From the NCBI GenBank assembly GCA_021808055.1, contig JAKBCH010000004.1:1-64000 (forward strand): 64,000 nucleotides of DNA, read 5' to 3'. The DNA is from Pseudomonadota bacterium (GTDB lineage Bacteria; Pseudomonadota; Alphaproteobacteria; Acetobacterales; Acetobacteraceae). Shown piece by piece: positions 16,799-26,289 of the stretch. The translations under genes and the position numbers were made by a program. Position 1 is the first letter of the stretch. Each line of letters opens with the position of its first letter. The notes under the pieces are model-generated. The model saw nothing but the letters and a program-made list of their open reading frames with translations. It was not told the origin of the DNA and did no database searches.

Positions 16799-19050
16799 TT
16801 TCGTGCCCGTTCCACCTGGGCGATACCGCTCGCAGCACGCAAACCAGCGATCACCTGGTTCAAATGTCTTGTGTCGTGCACCTCGATATCCACCAGCGCC
16901 TCAAAAAAATCCTGCTGCCGGTGAACAACCTTTAAATTGGAGATCGCACCATCTTGTTTGGCAACCGCATTGGCCAATGCCGCCAGCGCGCCAGATGAAT
17001 TGCTGGCGATCACGCTTACACGGCCGGTAAATGTCTGCCCCTTGGCATTTACCCGCGCTTCCTCATTCCAGTCCACATCGATAAAACGTTCCGGCGTCGC
17101 CGCATATTGGTCAAGCTGCGCGCAGTCCTTCGCGTGGATGGTAATCGGTTTGCCGGTGGTAACAATGCCAACGATTTTATCTCCAGGTAATGGATGGCAA
17201 CACCCGGCGTAATGCACATCCATGCCCGCAACCAGCCCGGTGATGGGGCTTCCCGCATCGGCGCGTGGCGTGTTTCGCGGTGAGCGCGCCGAAAGCGCGC
17301 CACCCATGAAGGCCGGCAGCATACGGGGTGCCCGCGCCTCCTTCAGCTCAGGGTAGGCGGCGTTCACCACATCTTTTGGCCCAACCACCCCGGTTGCAAC
17401 GGCAACGTAAAGATCGTCCACGCTCGATTGTTTAAACTGCTTCGCAACCGGCTCCAGGATTTTTTCAGAACCGTCCACGCCATCCTGCCGGAAGGCCTTC
17501 ATCAGCATGGATTTTCCAGCATCGCGGTGCTGGTCGCGCATTTGCTGAGCCAAAAACCGGCGAATGCGCGCCCGTGCCTTGCCGGTCACCACAAACCGCT
17601 CCCAGGCAGGGCTCGGCGTGCCACCGCGGGCGGTTAAAATCTCCACTTGGTCGCCGTTCTGCAACTCATAACGCAGCGGCATCAGCTTGCCGTTGATGCG
17701 GGCACCCACACAGGTATCGCCAATCTGGCTATGCACCGCATAGGCGAAATCAACCGAGGTGGCACCACGCGGCAACTGAATCAGCTGCCCCTTGGGCGAG
17801 AAGCAGAACACCTGGTCCTGGTAGAGTTCCAGCTTTGTATTCTCAAGAAACTCATCCGGCGCGGCGGAATTATCAAGAATTTCCAGCAGGTCCTTCACCC
17901 AGCCGAACTGCTTTACATCGCCAGGCGAAGCGTCGTCCTGCTTATAAAGCCAATGGGCTGCCACGCCGGCTTCCGCCACGGCCTGCATCTCAGGGGTACG
18001 TATCTGTATCTCGATTTTTTGGTTTCTTGGCTGGCGCAGCGTAACACCCGAATGGAGCGACTGATATCCGTTGCTCTTGGGCGTTGAAATATAGTCTTTG
18101 AACCGGCCCGCAATCACCGGAAATGCCGCATGGATGGCACCCAGCGCCACATAGCATTCGGCACGGGAGGGAACGATGACGCGGAATGCCATAATATCTG
18201 AAAGCTGCTCGAACGCGACATTCCGCCGCTTCATCTTCTGCCAAATAGAGTAAGGTGATTTTTCTCGGCCAGATATTTCCGCCGCGCTCACCCCGGCATC
18301 CGTGCAAACCCGGCTCAATTCACGGCGCACTTCCTCAATAACATCAGCGCCCTGCCCACGAAGAAAGTTCAGGCGCGTCTGGATCGTGTCGTACGCCTCA
18401 GGCTCAATTTCGGCGAAGGCGCGGTTCTGTAACTCCGTTTTCACCGCCTCCATACCGATCCGCTCGGCCAAGGGCGCATATATATCCATTGTCTCGCGGG
18501 AAATCCTAAGCCGCCGGTGTGCCGCGGAAACAGCCCCCAAGGTCCGCATATTGTGCAGCCGGTCCGCCAGTTTCACGATAAGCACCCGGATATCCTTGCT
18601 CATCGCCAACACGAGCTTGCGGAAATTTTCGGCCTGCTTGGTCCTGTCGGATTGCAACTCCAGCCTTGTCAACTTGGTCACGCCATCGACCAGCGACGCC
18701 ACCTCATTGCCGAAACGCTTCTGCACGCTCGCCAGCGTTACGGATGTGTCCTCCACCGTATCATGCAGCAAAGCGGTTATTATGGACGCGCTATCCAATT
18801 TATAGCTGGCCAGAATGCCGGCTACCGCAAGCGGGTGGGTTATGTATGGCTCACCGTTATCCCGCTTCTGGTCGGCATGTGCGTCGGCCGCCACACAATA
18901 CGCCTCATCAATAAGTGCGGCATCGGCTTTAGAATCATAAGAAGCCACCCTTGCGAGTAAGCCCGCTAACTCCGGATGGAGCTTTGGCACACCATTATTC
19001 ACGCCCTCGGGGGCATAGGACAGGCTCAGAAACCCGCGGCCTGTCCGCAT
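16795..19050 (-). CDS. rel: Bifunctional (p)ppGpp synthetase/hydrolase Rel (RelA/SpoT family)
   Basis: Makes and degrades (p)ppGpp in the stringent response. 751 residues from ATG at 19050, five bases beyond the rpoZ stop; a longer in-frame start at 19182 lies inside rpoZ and is rejected. Order of domains: HD hydrolase ([11 protein letters not shown] and LLHDTVEDT), synthetase domain (RFKDYI, the RxKD signature of bifunctional enzymes, then KSNGYQSLH), TGS domain ([16 protein letters not shown]), a zinc-finger/helical linker ([10 protein letters not shown]) and a C-terminal ACT domain. The single long Rel is usual in alphaproteobacteria. It is cotranscribed with rpoZ and acpS. Confidence 0.95.
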   Translation of the reverse strand: MRTGRGFLSLSYAPEGVNNGVPKLHPELAGLLARVASYDSKADAALIDEAYCVAADAHADQKRDNGEPYITHPLAVAGILASYKLDSASIITALLHDTVEDTSVTLASVQKRFGNEVASLVDGVTKLTRLELQSDRTKQAENFRKLVLAMSKDIRVLIVKLADRLHNMRTLGAVSAAHRRLRISRETMDIYAPLAERIGMEAVKTELQNRAFAEIEPEAYDTIQTRLNFLRGQGADVIEEVRRELSRVCTDAGVSAAEISGREKSPYSIWQKMKRRNVAFEQLSDIMAFRVIVPSRAECYVALGAIHAAFPVIAGRFKDYISTPKSNGYQSLHSGVTLRQPRNQKIEIQIRTPEMQAVAEAGVAAHWLYKQDDASPGDVKQFGWVKDLLEILDNSAAPDEFLENTKLELYQDQVFCFSPKGQLIQLPRGATSVDFAYAVHSQIGDTCVGARINGKLMPLRYELQNGDQVEILTARGGTPSPAWERFVVTGKARARIRRFLAQQMRDQHRDAGKSMLMKAFRQDGVDGSEKILEPVAKQFKQSSVDDLYVAVATGVVGPKDVVNAAYPELKEARAPRMLPAFMGGALSARSPRNTPRADAGSPITGLVAGMDVHYAGCCHPLPGDKIVGIVTTGKPITIHAKDCAQLDQYAATPERFIDVDWNEEARVNAKGQTFTGRVSVIASNSSGALAALANAVAKQDGAISNLKVVHRQQDFFEALVDIEVHDTRHLNQVIAGLRAASGIAQVERARN

Positions 19051-19054
19051 GGCT

Positions 19055-19465
19055 TTACCGGCGAGACTTGCCGCCGAGTTCGGCCTCAATCGCAGCCTGA
19101 ATATCCTCGGGGGACATAATCTCATCGCCTTCCGCGGCCATGGCGGCAGCTTCTTCCTCGGCAGAGACATCCTGCAAGCCAAAGATATTCTGATCCGTCG
19201 GGATCAGATCCATAACTTCCTCGTCCACAGGCTCTGGCTCGGGCACGCGGGAGAGAGATTTTATCAGATCTTGCTCCAGTTCTGGCAGTAAAACTGTCTC
19301 ATCTGCAATTTCGCGAAGCGCCACAACAGGGTTTTTGTCGTTATCACGGTCAACAGTCAGTTGTTCACCACGGCTTATGTTTCGTGCGCGCTGGGCCGCG
19401 AGCAAAACCAGCTCAAAGCGGTTTGGCACCTTCAAAACGCAGTCTTCAACGGTTACGCGGGCCAT
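19055..19465 (-). CDS. rpoZ: RNA polymerase omega subunit
   Basis: Small RNAP subunit that aids assembly and, in proteobacteria, forms one of the ppGpp-binding sites. 136 residues. The conserved N-terminal [10 protein letters not shown] and the [17 protein letters not shown] helix are clear, followed by a long acidic C-terminal tail (about 70 residues) as in other alphaproteobacteria. It sits directly upstream of rel, a long-recognised functional pairing. Confidence 0.95.
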   Translation of the reverse strand: MARVTVEDCVLKVPNRFELVLLAAQRARNISRGEQLTVDRDNDKNPVVALREIADETVLLPELEQDLIKSLSRVPEPEPVDEEVMDLIPTDQNIFGLQDVSAEEEAAAMAAEGDEIMSPEDIQAAIEAELGGKSRR

Positions 19466-19651
19466 AGGGGTAAGCTCCAGGCAGAGAATTGAAAGCGTGC
19501 CATACCGCAGCCGCGGCAGGGAGGCAAGTTTATCAGCCGACGATTCCTGGGCCTGGATGATTTTAGATCAAATCCCGAAGCAACCCGCTCTAAAATCCAA
19601 ATCCACCTCTAAAATAATGGAGTAGAGGACGCTTCCGAATTCAGGCTCACT

Positions 19652-20149
19652 CTAGTCGTCATGCCAGGGCTCAATACCCTGGGGGGGAAGTTCCGCCAAA
19701 AGGGTCGTTACGTTCTGCCGCAACACCGGGTGGCGCCAAGCGGAAGCCACGTCCAACAGCGGACGCAGCACAAAGGCCCGCTGATGCGCCCTCGGGTGCG
19801 GCAGCACAGGGTCTGGCGTGGCACGGATCATCCCATCCATGTCAATGATATCAAGATCCAGCGTGCGGGCCGCGTTTGGGGTCGAGCGCTCCCGGCCAAA
19901 TTGGTTTTCAATTTCCTGAAGCCGTTGCAAAAGCACCCCAGGGTCGATCACGCCACGCATGCGGATCATGCCATTGCAGTAGTCAGGCTGGGTCGAGGCC
20001 GGAACCGCTTTCGTCCTGTACCAGGGCGAAAGCGCGACAAAACTGAGCCCGGGAAGAGCGCGTATCGCATCAGCCGCAGCGCCACACAATTCTACCGGCG
20101 TCTCACCGTTTTTGCCTGGCAGATTGGCACCAATGGCGATTAAGATCAT
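19652..20149 (-). CDS. folK: 2-amino-4-hydroxy-6-hydroxymethyldihydropteridine diphosphokinase
   Basis: Pyrophosphorylates hydroxymethyl-dihydropterin in folate synthesis. 165 residues. Family features: IAIGANLPG at the N-terminus, the SPWYRTKAVP loop, and the signature ARTLDLDIIDMDG followed by LPHPRAHQRAFVL. It is upstream of rpoZ on the same strand with a 186 bp gap containing no gene. It diverges from the NYN gene. Confidence 0.94.
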   Translation of the reverse strand: MILIAIGANLPGKNGETPVELCGAAADAIRALPGLSFVALSPWYRTKAVPASTQPDYCNGMIRMRGVIDPGVLLQRLQEIENQFGRERSTPNAARTLDLDIIDMDGMIRATPDPVLPHPRAHQRAFVLRPLLDVASAWRHPVLRQNVTTLLAELPPQGIEPWHDD

Positions 20150-20260
20150 AAAATATAAACGCTCACAACAAAGGCAAACATGAACTCACTTCATAACAAA
20201 ATCCAAACTAACATTTTCTAATCGTCTATAAATCAGTTTTACTCAGCGATTTCAAGAGGA

Positions 20261-20842
20261 ATGAATTTCAATATGCGATTTTCAGAACACGAACGTACGG
20301 CGCTCTTTATTGATGGCGCAAACCTTTATGCGGCCACGCGAAGCCTTGGCATTGATATTGATTACCGGAAATTACTTGATTTTTTCGGCTCAAAAACAAA
20401 CCTTTTGCGTGCTTATTATTATTCAGCATTGCTGGAAACCGAGGAATATTCGCCCCTTAAGCCACTAACAGACTGGCTGGCTTACAATGGCTACAACCTT
20501 GTTACCAAGCCCGCCAAAGAATTTGTGGATGCAATGGGCCGCCGCCGGATCAAGGGAAACATGGATATCGAACTTGCGATTGATATGCTGGAGCTGGCAC
20601 CCTCACTTAATCATGCCATCTTATTTTCTGGCGATTCAGATTTCCGACGGCTCGTTGAAGCTGTGCAACGTAGGGGTGTCCGCGTCACCGTCATTTCATC
20701 AATTCGCACCAACCCGCCGATGATTGCTGATGAGCTTCGCCGCCAGGCCGATCAGTTCATTGAACTTGGTGATATTTCAAAGGATTTTTCGAGACGACCA
20801 CAAGAAGGGCGTGGCCGCACTGAACGCGATGGCGAAGAATGA
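20261..20842 (+). CDS. NYN-domain protein (LabA-like PIN-fold ribonuclease)
   Basis: 193 residues. The NYN/PIN-like fold is shown by FIDGANLY near the N-terminus (first acidic residue), KGNMDIELAIDML in the middle and HAILFSGDSDFRRLVEA with the acidic GDSDF pair. These make up a predicted Mg-dependent ribonuclease site. The C-terminus is basic and arginine-rich. AGAGGA directly abuts the ATG at 20261 with no spacer; the in-frame ATG at 20273 lies 12 nt away, so either start is possible. It overlaps the uracil-DNA glycosylase gene by 4 bp. Confidence 0.85.
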   Translation: MNFNMRFSEHERTALFIDGANLYAATRSLGIDIDYRKLLDFFGSKTNLLRAYYYSALLETEEYSPLKPLTDWLAYNGYNLVTKPAKEFVDAMGRRRIKGNMDIELAIDMLELAPSLNHAILFSGDSDFRRLVEAVQRRGVRVTVISSIRTNPPMIADELRRQADQFIELGDISKDFSRRPQEGRGRTERDGEE

Positions 20843-21483
20843 GTGACATATCTAGTATTTTACCAGGTCGAGATTGCGGATTATGCCCCCGCCTCGTTGC
20901 GTACAGGCAAGAATATCGAGCCTTACATCCGGATTGGTTTAACGCTCCTGTGCCCAGCTTCGGCCCCCTTTCAGCGCGTTTGCTCATCGTCGGGCAAGCC
21001 CCTGGCGTTAATGGTGCTAACAAAACGGGACGGCCATTTACCGGCGATGTCGCTGGCCGGTTGCTCTACCCAACGTTGGTGAAATTCGATTTTGCCAAAG
21101 GCTTGTTCCAGGAACACGCCGATGATGGGCTGGAAATGCTGGATTGCCGTATCACCAACGCGGTGCGTTGCGCGCCGCCGCAGCACAAGCTGGAAACCTC
21201 TGATAAGCTCCACTGCCTGCCGTATCTCTCATCTGAGATGGCGGCGATGCCAGATTTGCGGGTGGCCCTTGCCATCGGCACCAAAGCGCATGAGTCAGTT
21301 CTGCAGGGCCTGAACCTGAAACCCAGCCGCTATCCGTTCAAGCACGGTGCCATGCATATGCTCGAAAACGGGCTAATCCTCTCGGATAGTTTTCACACCT
21401 CTCAGTATAATGTGAATACCGGGCGGATTACGCAGGAGATGTTCGAGGAGATCGTGGCCAGCATCCGGCACTTGCTCGCCTGA
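20839..21483 (+). CDS. Uracil-DNA glycosylase, family 5 (UDGb) type
   Basis: Removes uracil and other deaminated bases from DNA. 214 residues. Motif A reads GQAPGVNGANKTGRPFTGD at 52-70, close to the UDGb pattern. Motif 3 is HTSQYN at 186-191, where relatives have HPS-x-x-N. Four cysteines fit an iron-sulphur cluster: Cys13, Cys16, Cys111 and Cys126. The ATG overlaps the NYN stop (ATGA), so the two are likely translated together. It converges with smpB, with 3 bp between stops. Confidence 0.9.
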   Translation: MSDISSILPGRDCGLCPRLVAYRQEYRALHPDWFNAPVPSFGPLSARLLIVGQAPGVNGANKTGRPFTGDVAGRLLYPTLVKFDFAKGLFQEHADDGLEMLDCRITNAVRCAPPQHKLETSDKLHCLPYLSSEMAAMPDLRVALAIGTKAHESVLQGLNLKPSRYPFKHGAMHMLENGLILSDSFHTSQYNVNTGRITQEMFEEIVASIRHLLA

Positions 21484-21486
21484 TGC

Positions 21487-21969
21487 CTATCGGTTCTGCA
21501 AAAGCCTGGCCTTGTCGCGCTGCCAGTCACGCTCGGCGGAAGCCTGGCGCTTATCAGCCTTCTGCTTACCCTCGGCTATGCCCAGGGTCACTTTCGCCAG
21601 CCCGCGGTCGTTAAAGAACACATCCAACGGCACAATGGTCTGGCGTTCCCGCCCAATGGCGTTGAATATCTGCACACGCTCCTTGTGCTTTACCAGCAGC
21701 TTGCGCATCCCCCGCGTCTCAAAACGTGAAAGCACACCGACCTGATACTCCGGCACGTACATATTAAACAGATAAAGCTCCCCATCCCGCTCGCCGGCCC
21801 AGGCTTCAGTAAGCTGGGCGCGGCCAAGCCGTAGAGACTTCACCTCAACGCCGCGCAGCACAATCCCCGCCTCTATGGTGGAGAGAATTTTGTAGTCATA
21901 CCGCGCCTTACGGTTCTGCGCTGCAATCCCGTGAGAAATAAACGCTGATTTCTTCTTCTCTTTGCTCAA
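21487..21969 (-). CDS. smpB: SsrA-binding protein SmpB
   Basis: Partner of tmRNA in trans-translation, which rescues stalled ribosomes. 160 residues. Clear family sequence: NRKARYDYKI at the N-terminus, GVEVKSLRLGRAQLTEAW, then LYLFNMYV. The C-terminal tail is basic (KADKRQASAERDWQRDKAR), as needed for insertion in the empty mRNA channel. The ATG overlaps the dapA stop by 4 bp. No tmRNA gene is seen in this window. Confidence 0.95.
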   Translation of the reverse strand: MSKEKKKSAFISHGIAAQNRKARYDYKILSTIEAGIVLRGVEVKSLRLGRAQLTEAWAGERDGELYLFNMYVPEYQVGVLSRFETRGMRKLLVKHKERVQIFNAIGRERQTIVPLDVFFNDRGLAKVTLGIAEGKQKADKRQASAERDWQRDKARLLQNR

Positions 21970-22844
21970 TGCAACAGACCAATTTCCCGCATCACCGCCT
22001 CCACCCTCACCGCCGAAGCCGCAGACACAGGCACCAACGGCAGGCGTACATGGTTAGCCCCAAAACCCAGCAGCGACGCCGCATATTTCACCGGCCCCGG
22101 ATTGCTCTCACAGAACATGACATCATGCAGTGGCACCAGGCGCTGCTGAATGTCCATGGCGGTTTTAATGTCACCCCTGGCCCAGGCACCGTGCATTTCG
22201 GCACATAAACGTGGCGCCACATTGGCGGTGACGGATATGCAGCCATGCCCACCAGAGGCCAGATAGGCCAGCGCGGTATGGTCCTCACCTGAAAACTGGA
22301 TGAAATTTTTGCCACAGGCCTGGGTGGTATGCAGCGGGCGGGTGAGGTTCGCGGTCGCGTCCTTCACCCCAGCTATGTTCTTAATCTCCGCCAGCCGCGC
22401 CATCGTCTCAACCGACATGTCGATCACCGAACGGCCAGGAATATTATAAATGAACACCGGCAAAGCCATTGATTCAGCGATGGCCTTGTAATGCCGGTAC
22501 AACCCTTCCTGGGTCGGCTTGTTGTAATAAGGCGTCACCACCAGCACAGCATCCGCCCCGGCGGCCTCGGCATGGCGCGCCAGGCCAATAGCCTCGGCCG
22601 TGGAATTGGAGCCAGCGCCTGCCATAACCGGCACGCGCCCCTTGGCGGTTTTCACGGCCAGCTCAACCACCTGTTTATGCTCATCATGGCTTAGCGTTGG
22701 GGATTCGCCGGTCGTGCCAACAGGCACAATACCGTTGGTGCCTTCCGCGATCTGCCAATCGATAAGGCGTATGAAAGCCTCATCATCGATGCGCCCATCA
22801 ACGTGCATGGGCGTCACAAGGGCGGTGAAAGAGCCATGAAACAT
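21966..22844 (-). CDS. dapA: 4-hydroxy-tetrahydrodipicolinate synthase
   Basis: Condenses pyruvate and aspartate semialdehyde in the lysine/DAP pathway, feeding peptidoglycan. 292 residues from ATG at 22844, preceded by AAGGA. The frame runs open upstream to 23333 but that part overlaps the divergent slt gene and has no family similarity. Motifs: GTTGESPTLS, VVTPYYNKPTQEG with the conserved Tyr, YNIPGRS, and GVKDATANLTR with the Schiff-base Lys. Normal length for the family. Confidence 0.95.
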   Translation of the reverse strand: MFHGSFTALVTPMHVDGRIDDEAFIRLIDWQIAEGTNGIVPVGTTGESPTLSHDEHKQVVELAVKTAKGRVPVMAGAGSNSTAEAIGLARHAEAAGADAVLVVTPYYNKPTQEGLYRHYKAIAESMALPVFIYNIPGRSVIDMSVETMARLAEIKNIAGVKDATANLTRPLHTTQACGKNFIQFSGEDHTALAYLASGGHGCISVTANVAPRLCAEMHGAWARGDIKTAMDIQQRLVPLHDVMFCESNPGPVKYAASLLGFGANHVRLPLVPVSAASAVRVEAVMREIGLLH

Positions 22845-22955
22845 TTTTAGTCCTTGAGGCGTTTGGTGCAGCATTCCACCTAAACGTCTCTGCCAACGGG
22901 GGCAAGCGGTGGGGTATTGTTTGGCCCGCGCCTCAAGCGCTGCTAGAGGTAACGC

Positions 22956-24548
22956 ATGAAGTTTTGGGCTGCCTTGCCACTGCTCCTTATGCCTGCCTGC
23001 GGGCTGGCGCAAACCGCCGCCTCCCCGCAAATCATGACGGATGTGCAAGCGGGTCAATTTTTCCAGGCGGAGCAACTTGCAACCGCCACCGGCGACCCGT
23101 TGGTGACAAAGCTCGTCACCTTTTTCCGCCTCACCAGCCCTGGCGGCGGCAGCGCTGATGAAATTCAGGCTTTCATAAACGCGAACCCTGACTGGCCAAT
23201 GCAGGGCCTCCTGAAGCTGCGCGAAATCCAGGCCTCGGGGCTTTATCAACCCTCTCTCCCCACCATCACGCCGCCTTTCATCACCCAGGTTCAAGCTTTG
23301 CACGAAGCTGGGCAAGACAAAGAAGCCGCACAATTATGGGAAAGCCAAGGCAAGGCCGCCATGGCAGCGGCCAATGCTGACCAGCAACTGCTTTTCTGGC
23401 CCGCCCAGAACCTCATCGCCCGTGCTTTACTGCAAAACAATGATGCCAAGGATGCGTATCAGGTCGTTATCGCCGCAAGCCCTCCAATTGCCGGGGCCGA
23501 GGCACGCAGCCAGATCGTCGACCGCGACTTCCTCGCCGGCTTCCTGCTTCTGCGCTTCCTGAACCAACCGCAGGAGGCCGCAACCTGGTTTCAAGACCTC
23601 GCTTCTTCTTCCACCGCGGCCATATCCCAGGCCCGCGCCTATTACTGGTTGGGCCGCAGCGAAAACGGTGCAGCCGCGCAGCAGGATTATGCCCGCGCTG
23701 CTGCTTACCCGGACACGTTTTACGGCCAGCTCGCCTCGCTCGCCTTGGGCGAATCACCACAAATGCTGGCCCAACGCATCAAATCTGTTCAGGAACCAGG
23801 CTTTTCCGTTCAGGACGCCTTGGATTTCGGCTTAGGTGAGCTTCCCCGCGCCGCCGTGTTGCTGGTGCAGATGAATGACCCGCACGACGCCACAATTTTC
23901 CTTGACCGTATTGGCCAGACGGCACTGGACGACAAATCCCGCCTCATGGCCGCGCGTTTGGCGCTTGGGCTGGGCTTCCCGCAATCGGCTGTCGCCATCG
24001 CCCGACTTGCCGGCGTTTCCGGCCAGATGCTGGTGCGTGAGGGTTGGCCAATCCCTTATCATCCGCCTGCCTCCATCCTAGACCCCGCAATCTCCCTCGG
24101 CATCATGCGCCAGGAAAGCAGCTTTAACCCCATCGTCGTCTCCGGCGCCGGAGCGATTGGGTTGATGCAATTGCTTCCCTCCACCGCGCAACGCACCGGC
24201 GCGCAATACGGGCTGGCCGCAGATAACCTTTTCGACCCCACCCAGAACATGGCCCTGGGTGCTACCTATCTCGCGCAGGAGATAAGAAATTTCGGTAATT
24301 GCCTGCCGCTTGCCATCGCCGCCTATAATGCGGGCCCCACCAATGTCGCCAACTGGTTGGGCGAGAACGGCGATCCTGAACTTGGCACCAATCCTGGCGG
24401 AGCGAATATGATCGATTGGCTAGAGGAAATCCCGTTCAGCGAGACGCGCAACTATGTGCAGCGTGTTGCGGAGAACATTACTATCTACAGGGCCTTGCTC
24501 ACCGGCTCCGCCACTTCGCCTGTCGCCAAATGGCTGCAACAGCCATAA
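22956..24548 (+). CDS. slt: Soluble lytic murein transglycosylase
   Basis: Periplasmic enzyme that cleaves the MurNAc-GlcNAc bond with 1,6-anhydro product formation. 530 residues. There is an N-terminal signal peptide (about 1-19, ending near LAQ). A long alpha-superhelical region covers about residues 30-370. The C-terminal catalytic SLT domain holds GIMRQESSFNP (catalytic Glu), GAIGLMQLLPSTA and AIAAYNAGP. It diverges from dapA with 111 bp between starts. Its 3' end overlaps pgpA by 19 bp. Confidence 0.93.
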   Translation: MKFWAALPLLLMPACGLAQTAASPQIMTDVQAGQFFQAEQLATATGDPLVTKLVTFFRLTSPGGGSADEIQAFINANPDWPMQGLLKLREIQASGLYQPSLPTITPPFITQVQALHEAGQDKEAAQLWESQGKAAMAAANADQQLLFWPAQNLIARALLQNNDAKDAYQVVIAASPPIAGAEARSQIVDRDFLAGFLLLRFLNQPQEAATWFQDLASSSTAAISQARAYYWLGRSENGAAAQQDYARAAAYPDTFYGQLASLALGESPQMLAQRIKSVQEPGFSVQDALDFGLGELPRAAVLLVQMNDPHDATIFLDRIGQTALDDKSRLMAARLALGLGFPQSAVAIARLAGVSGQMLVREGWPIPYHPPASILDPAISLGIMRQESSFNPIVVSGAGAIGLMQLLPSTAQRTGAQYGLAADNLFDPTQNMALGATYLAQEIRNFGNCLPLAIAAYNAGPTNVANWLGENGDPELGTNPGGANMIDWLEEIPFSETRNYVQRVAENITIYRALLTGSATSPVAKWLQQP

Positions 24549-24991
24549 CCCCCTGGCGCTTCATAGCTGCGGGCTTCGGCTCTGGCTGGGCCCCAAAAGC
24601 GCCGGGCACATTTGGCTCACTGGTGGGCGTGGTCATCGGCTGTCTGCTGCTGGGGGGCGGGCATTTCGTGCTGCTGGTGGGCATTATTCTGGCCACAGCG
24701 ATCGGTCTTTTTGCCATTCGCCAATTGCCGGAAGCAAGCATAGACCCCGGCTGGATCGTAATCGACGAAATTGCCGGGCAGATGATCCCGCTGCTGGCGC
24801 TCCGCAGCTTCAACCCCTGGGGCGCGCTAGCCGCCTTCGCGCTGTTCCGGCTGTTCGACATTTGGAAGCCTTGGCCGGTGAGTTGGGCAGACCGCCGCCG
24901 GGATGAATTCGGCATCATGGGTGACGATATCATCGCCGGACTACTTGCCTTGGCCGCATTATTGATCTTGCATAAGGTGTTACCGCTATGA
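24530..24991 (+). CDS. pgpA: Phosphatidylglycerophosphatase A
   Basis: Membrane enzyme that dephosphorylates PGP to phosphatidylglycerol. 153 residues from ATG at 24530; longer in-frame starts lie inside slt. The family motif GSGWAPKAPGTFGSL is at the N-terminus and IVIDEIAGQMIPL in the middle. About four hydrophobic segments are visible. It overlaps slt by 19 bp and pncC by 4 bp. The pgpA-pncC pairing is common in alphaproteobacteria. Confidence 0.92.
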   Translation: MAATAITPWRFIAAGFGSGWAPKAPGTFGSLVGVVIGCLLLGGGHFVLLVGIILATAIGLFAIRQLPEASIDPGWIVIDEIAGQMIPLLALRSFNPWGALAAFALFRLFDIWKPWPVSWADRRRDEFGIMGDDIIAGLLALAALLILHKVLPL

Positions 24992-25464
24992 ACGCCACCG
25001 AACTAACCGCACTTTATAAAGCCAGGAACATGACCCTGGCCACGGCGGAAAGCTGCACGGGCGGGCTGGTGGCCGGTGCCATCACCGCGATTCCCGGCTC
25101 ATCTTCTGTGTTCACCCACGGCTTCGTAACCTATGCCAACGCGGCAAAAACCAAAATGCTGGGTGTGCCCGAGGCCATGCTGGCCGCGCATGGCGCGGTC
25201 TCGGCTGAGGTCGCGCGGGCCATGGCGGAAGGGGCGCGCACCCGCGCGGGCACAAATGCCGCTATCTCTGTTACCGGCATTGCCGGACCAGATGGCGGCA
25301 GCGCGGAAAAACCGGTTGGAACCGTCTGGTTTGCTCTGGCTTCGGCTGCCGGCAGCATTGTTGAGCACCGGCTTTTCACAGGCAGCCGCGACAAAATTCG
25401 CGCCCAGGCTGTGGCTTTCGCCCTGGCCTTAGCCGCCCGGGCCGCCATACCGGAAGGAGTTTAA
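24988..25464 (+). CDS. pncC: Nicotinamide-nucleotide amidohydrolase (CinA C-terminal family)
   Basis: Deamidates NMN to nicotinate mononucleotide in pyridine-nucleotide recycling. 158 residues, consisting only of the CinA C-terminal domain. Motifs: TLATAESCTGGLVAG near the N-terminus, GFVTYANAAKTKMLGV in the centre and ISVTGIAGPDGGS, then KPVGTVWFA. It overlaps pgpA by 4 bp and ends 1 bp before panB. Confidence 0.92.
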   Translation: MNATELTALYKARNMTLATAESCTGGLVAGAITAIPGSSSVFTHGFVTYANAAKTKMLGVPEAMLAAHGAVSAEVARAMAEGARTRAGTNAAISVTGIAGPDGGSAEKPVGTVWFALASAAGSIVEHRLFTGSRDKIRAQAVAFALALAARAAIPEGV

Positions 25465-25465
25465 A

Positions 25466-26242
25466 ATGAGCAGAACGCTGAGCGCCTGGGACAAGGCAAA
25501 GCGCGAAGGCCGCAAATTGGCGATGATCACCGCCTATGACGCCACTGCCGCGCGGCTTGCTGAGGCGGCGGGAGTTGATGCGCTGCTGGTCGGCGATTCT
25601 CTCGGCATGGTCGTGGGCGGCGAAGCCGACACGCTGCGCGTTAGCCTGGATCAGATGGAATACCACACAGCCATCGTTGCCAAGGCTGTAACCAAGCCGC
25701 TGGTTATGGCTGATCTACCTTTCGGCAGTTTCGAGGAAAGCCCTGCGCAAGCCTTTGCTGCCTGTGCGCGGCTGCTGAAGGCCGGCGCGCAGATCGTGAA
25801 AGTCGAAGGCGGTGCCACGATGGTGGAGACCGTTGCCTTCCTCTCTCGCCGCGCCGTGCCGGTTTGCGCCCATATCGGTCTGACGCCCCAGCATGTGCGC
25901 CAGATCGGCGGCTTCAAACGCCAAGGCAAAACGCCGGAGGCCGCAGCGCAATTGCTTGAGGATGCGCTGGCGTTGGTCGATGCCGGGGCAAGATTATTGC
26001 TGATGGAGGCCATCCCCTCCGAACTCGCGGCGGAAATCACCACGAAACTGCCCATCCCCACCATCGGCATTGGTGCCGGGCCGGGAACGGATGCACAGGT
26101 GCTGGTGTTGCATGACGTACTAGGCCTTACCCCCGGCCACGCGCCATCATTCGCGAAAAAATATCTGGATGGCGCGGGTTTGATAACCAGCGCGCTGGCC
26201 AATTTTGTGAACGAGGTGCGGGACGGCACTTTCCCCACCTGA
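25466..26242 (+). CDS. panB: 3-methyl-2-oxobutanoate hydroxymethyltransferase
   Basis: First step of pantothenate synthesis, adding a hydroxymethyl group to ketoisovalerate. 258 residues. Conserved segments: MITAYDATAARLAE, LLVGDSLGMV with the metal-binding Asp, VMADLPFGSFE, and KVEGGATM. The catalytic Glu region MEAIPSELA and GIGAGPGTDAQVLV are near the C-terminus. A Shine-Dalgarno-like GGAG lies in the end of pncC. The gene ends at a strong terminator shared with ftsH. No panC is in the window. Confidence 0.95.
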   Translation: MSRTLSAWDKAKREGRKLAMITAYDATAARLAEAAGVDALLVGDSLGMVVGGEADTLRVSLDQMEYHTAIVAKAVTKPLVMADLPFGSFEESPAQAFAACARLLKAGAQIVKVEGGATMVETVAFLSRRAVPVCAHIGLTPQHVRQIGGFKRQGKTPEAAAQLLEDALALVDAGARLLLMEAIPSELAAEITTKLPIPTIGIGAGPGTDAQVLVLHDVLGLTPGHAPSFAKKYLDGAGLITSALANFVNEVRDGTFPT

Positions 26243-26244
26243 AG

Positions 26245-26278
26245 AATAAACCCTTCCGCTGTAGCGGAAGGGTTTATT
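26245..26278. terminator. Bidirectional terminator between panB and ftsH
   Basis: Perfect 15 bp stem AATAAACCCTTCCGC / GCGGAAGGGTTTATT with a 4 nt loop TGTA, located between convergent stops. It gives a T-rich 3' flank in both directions. The core matches that of the hairpin at 10538-10566. Confidence 0.88.
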
Positions 26279-26289
26279 TAACCGATTAA

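Noticed and set aside
22845..23333. In-frame N-terminal extension of dapA (about 163 residues)
   Set aside because: It lies over the divergent slt gene, has no similarity to the synthase family, and the ATG at 22844 has a good AAGGA.
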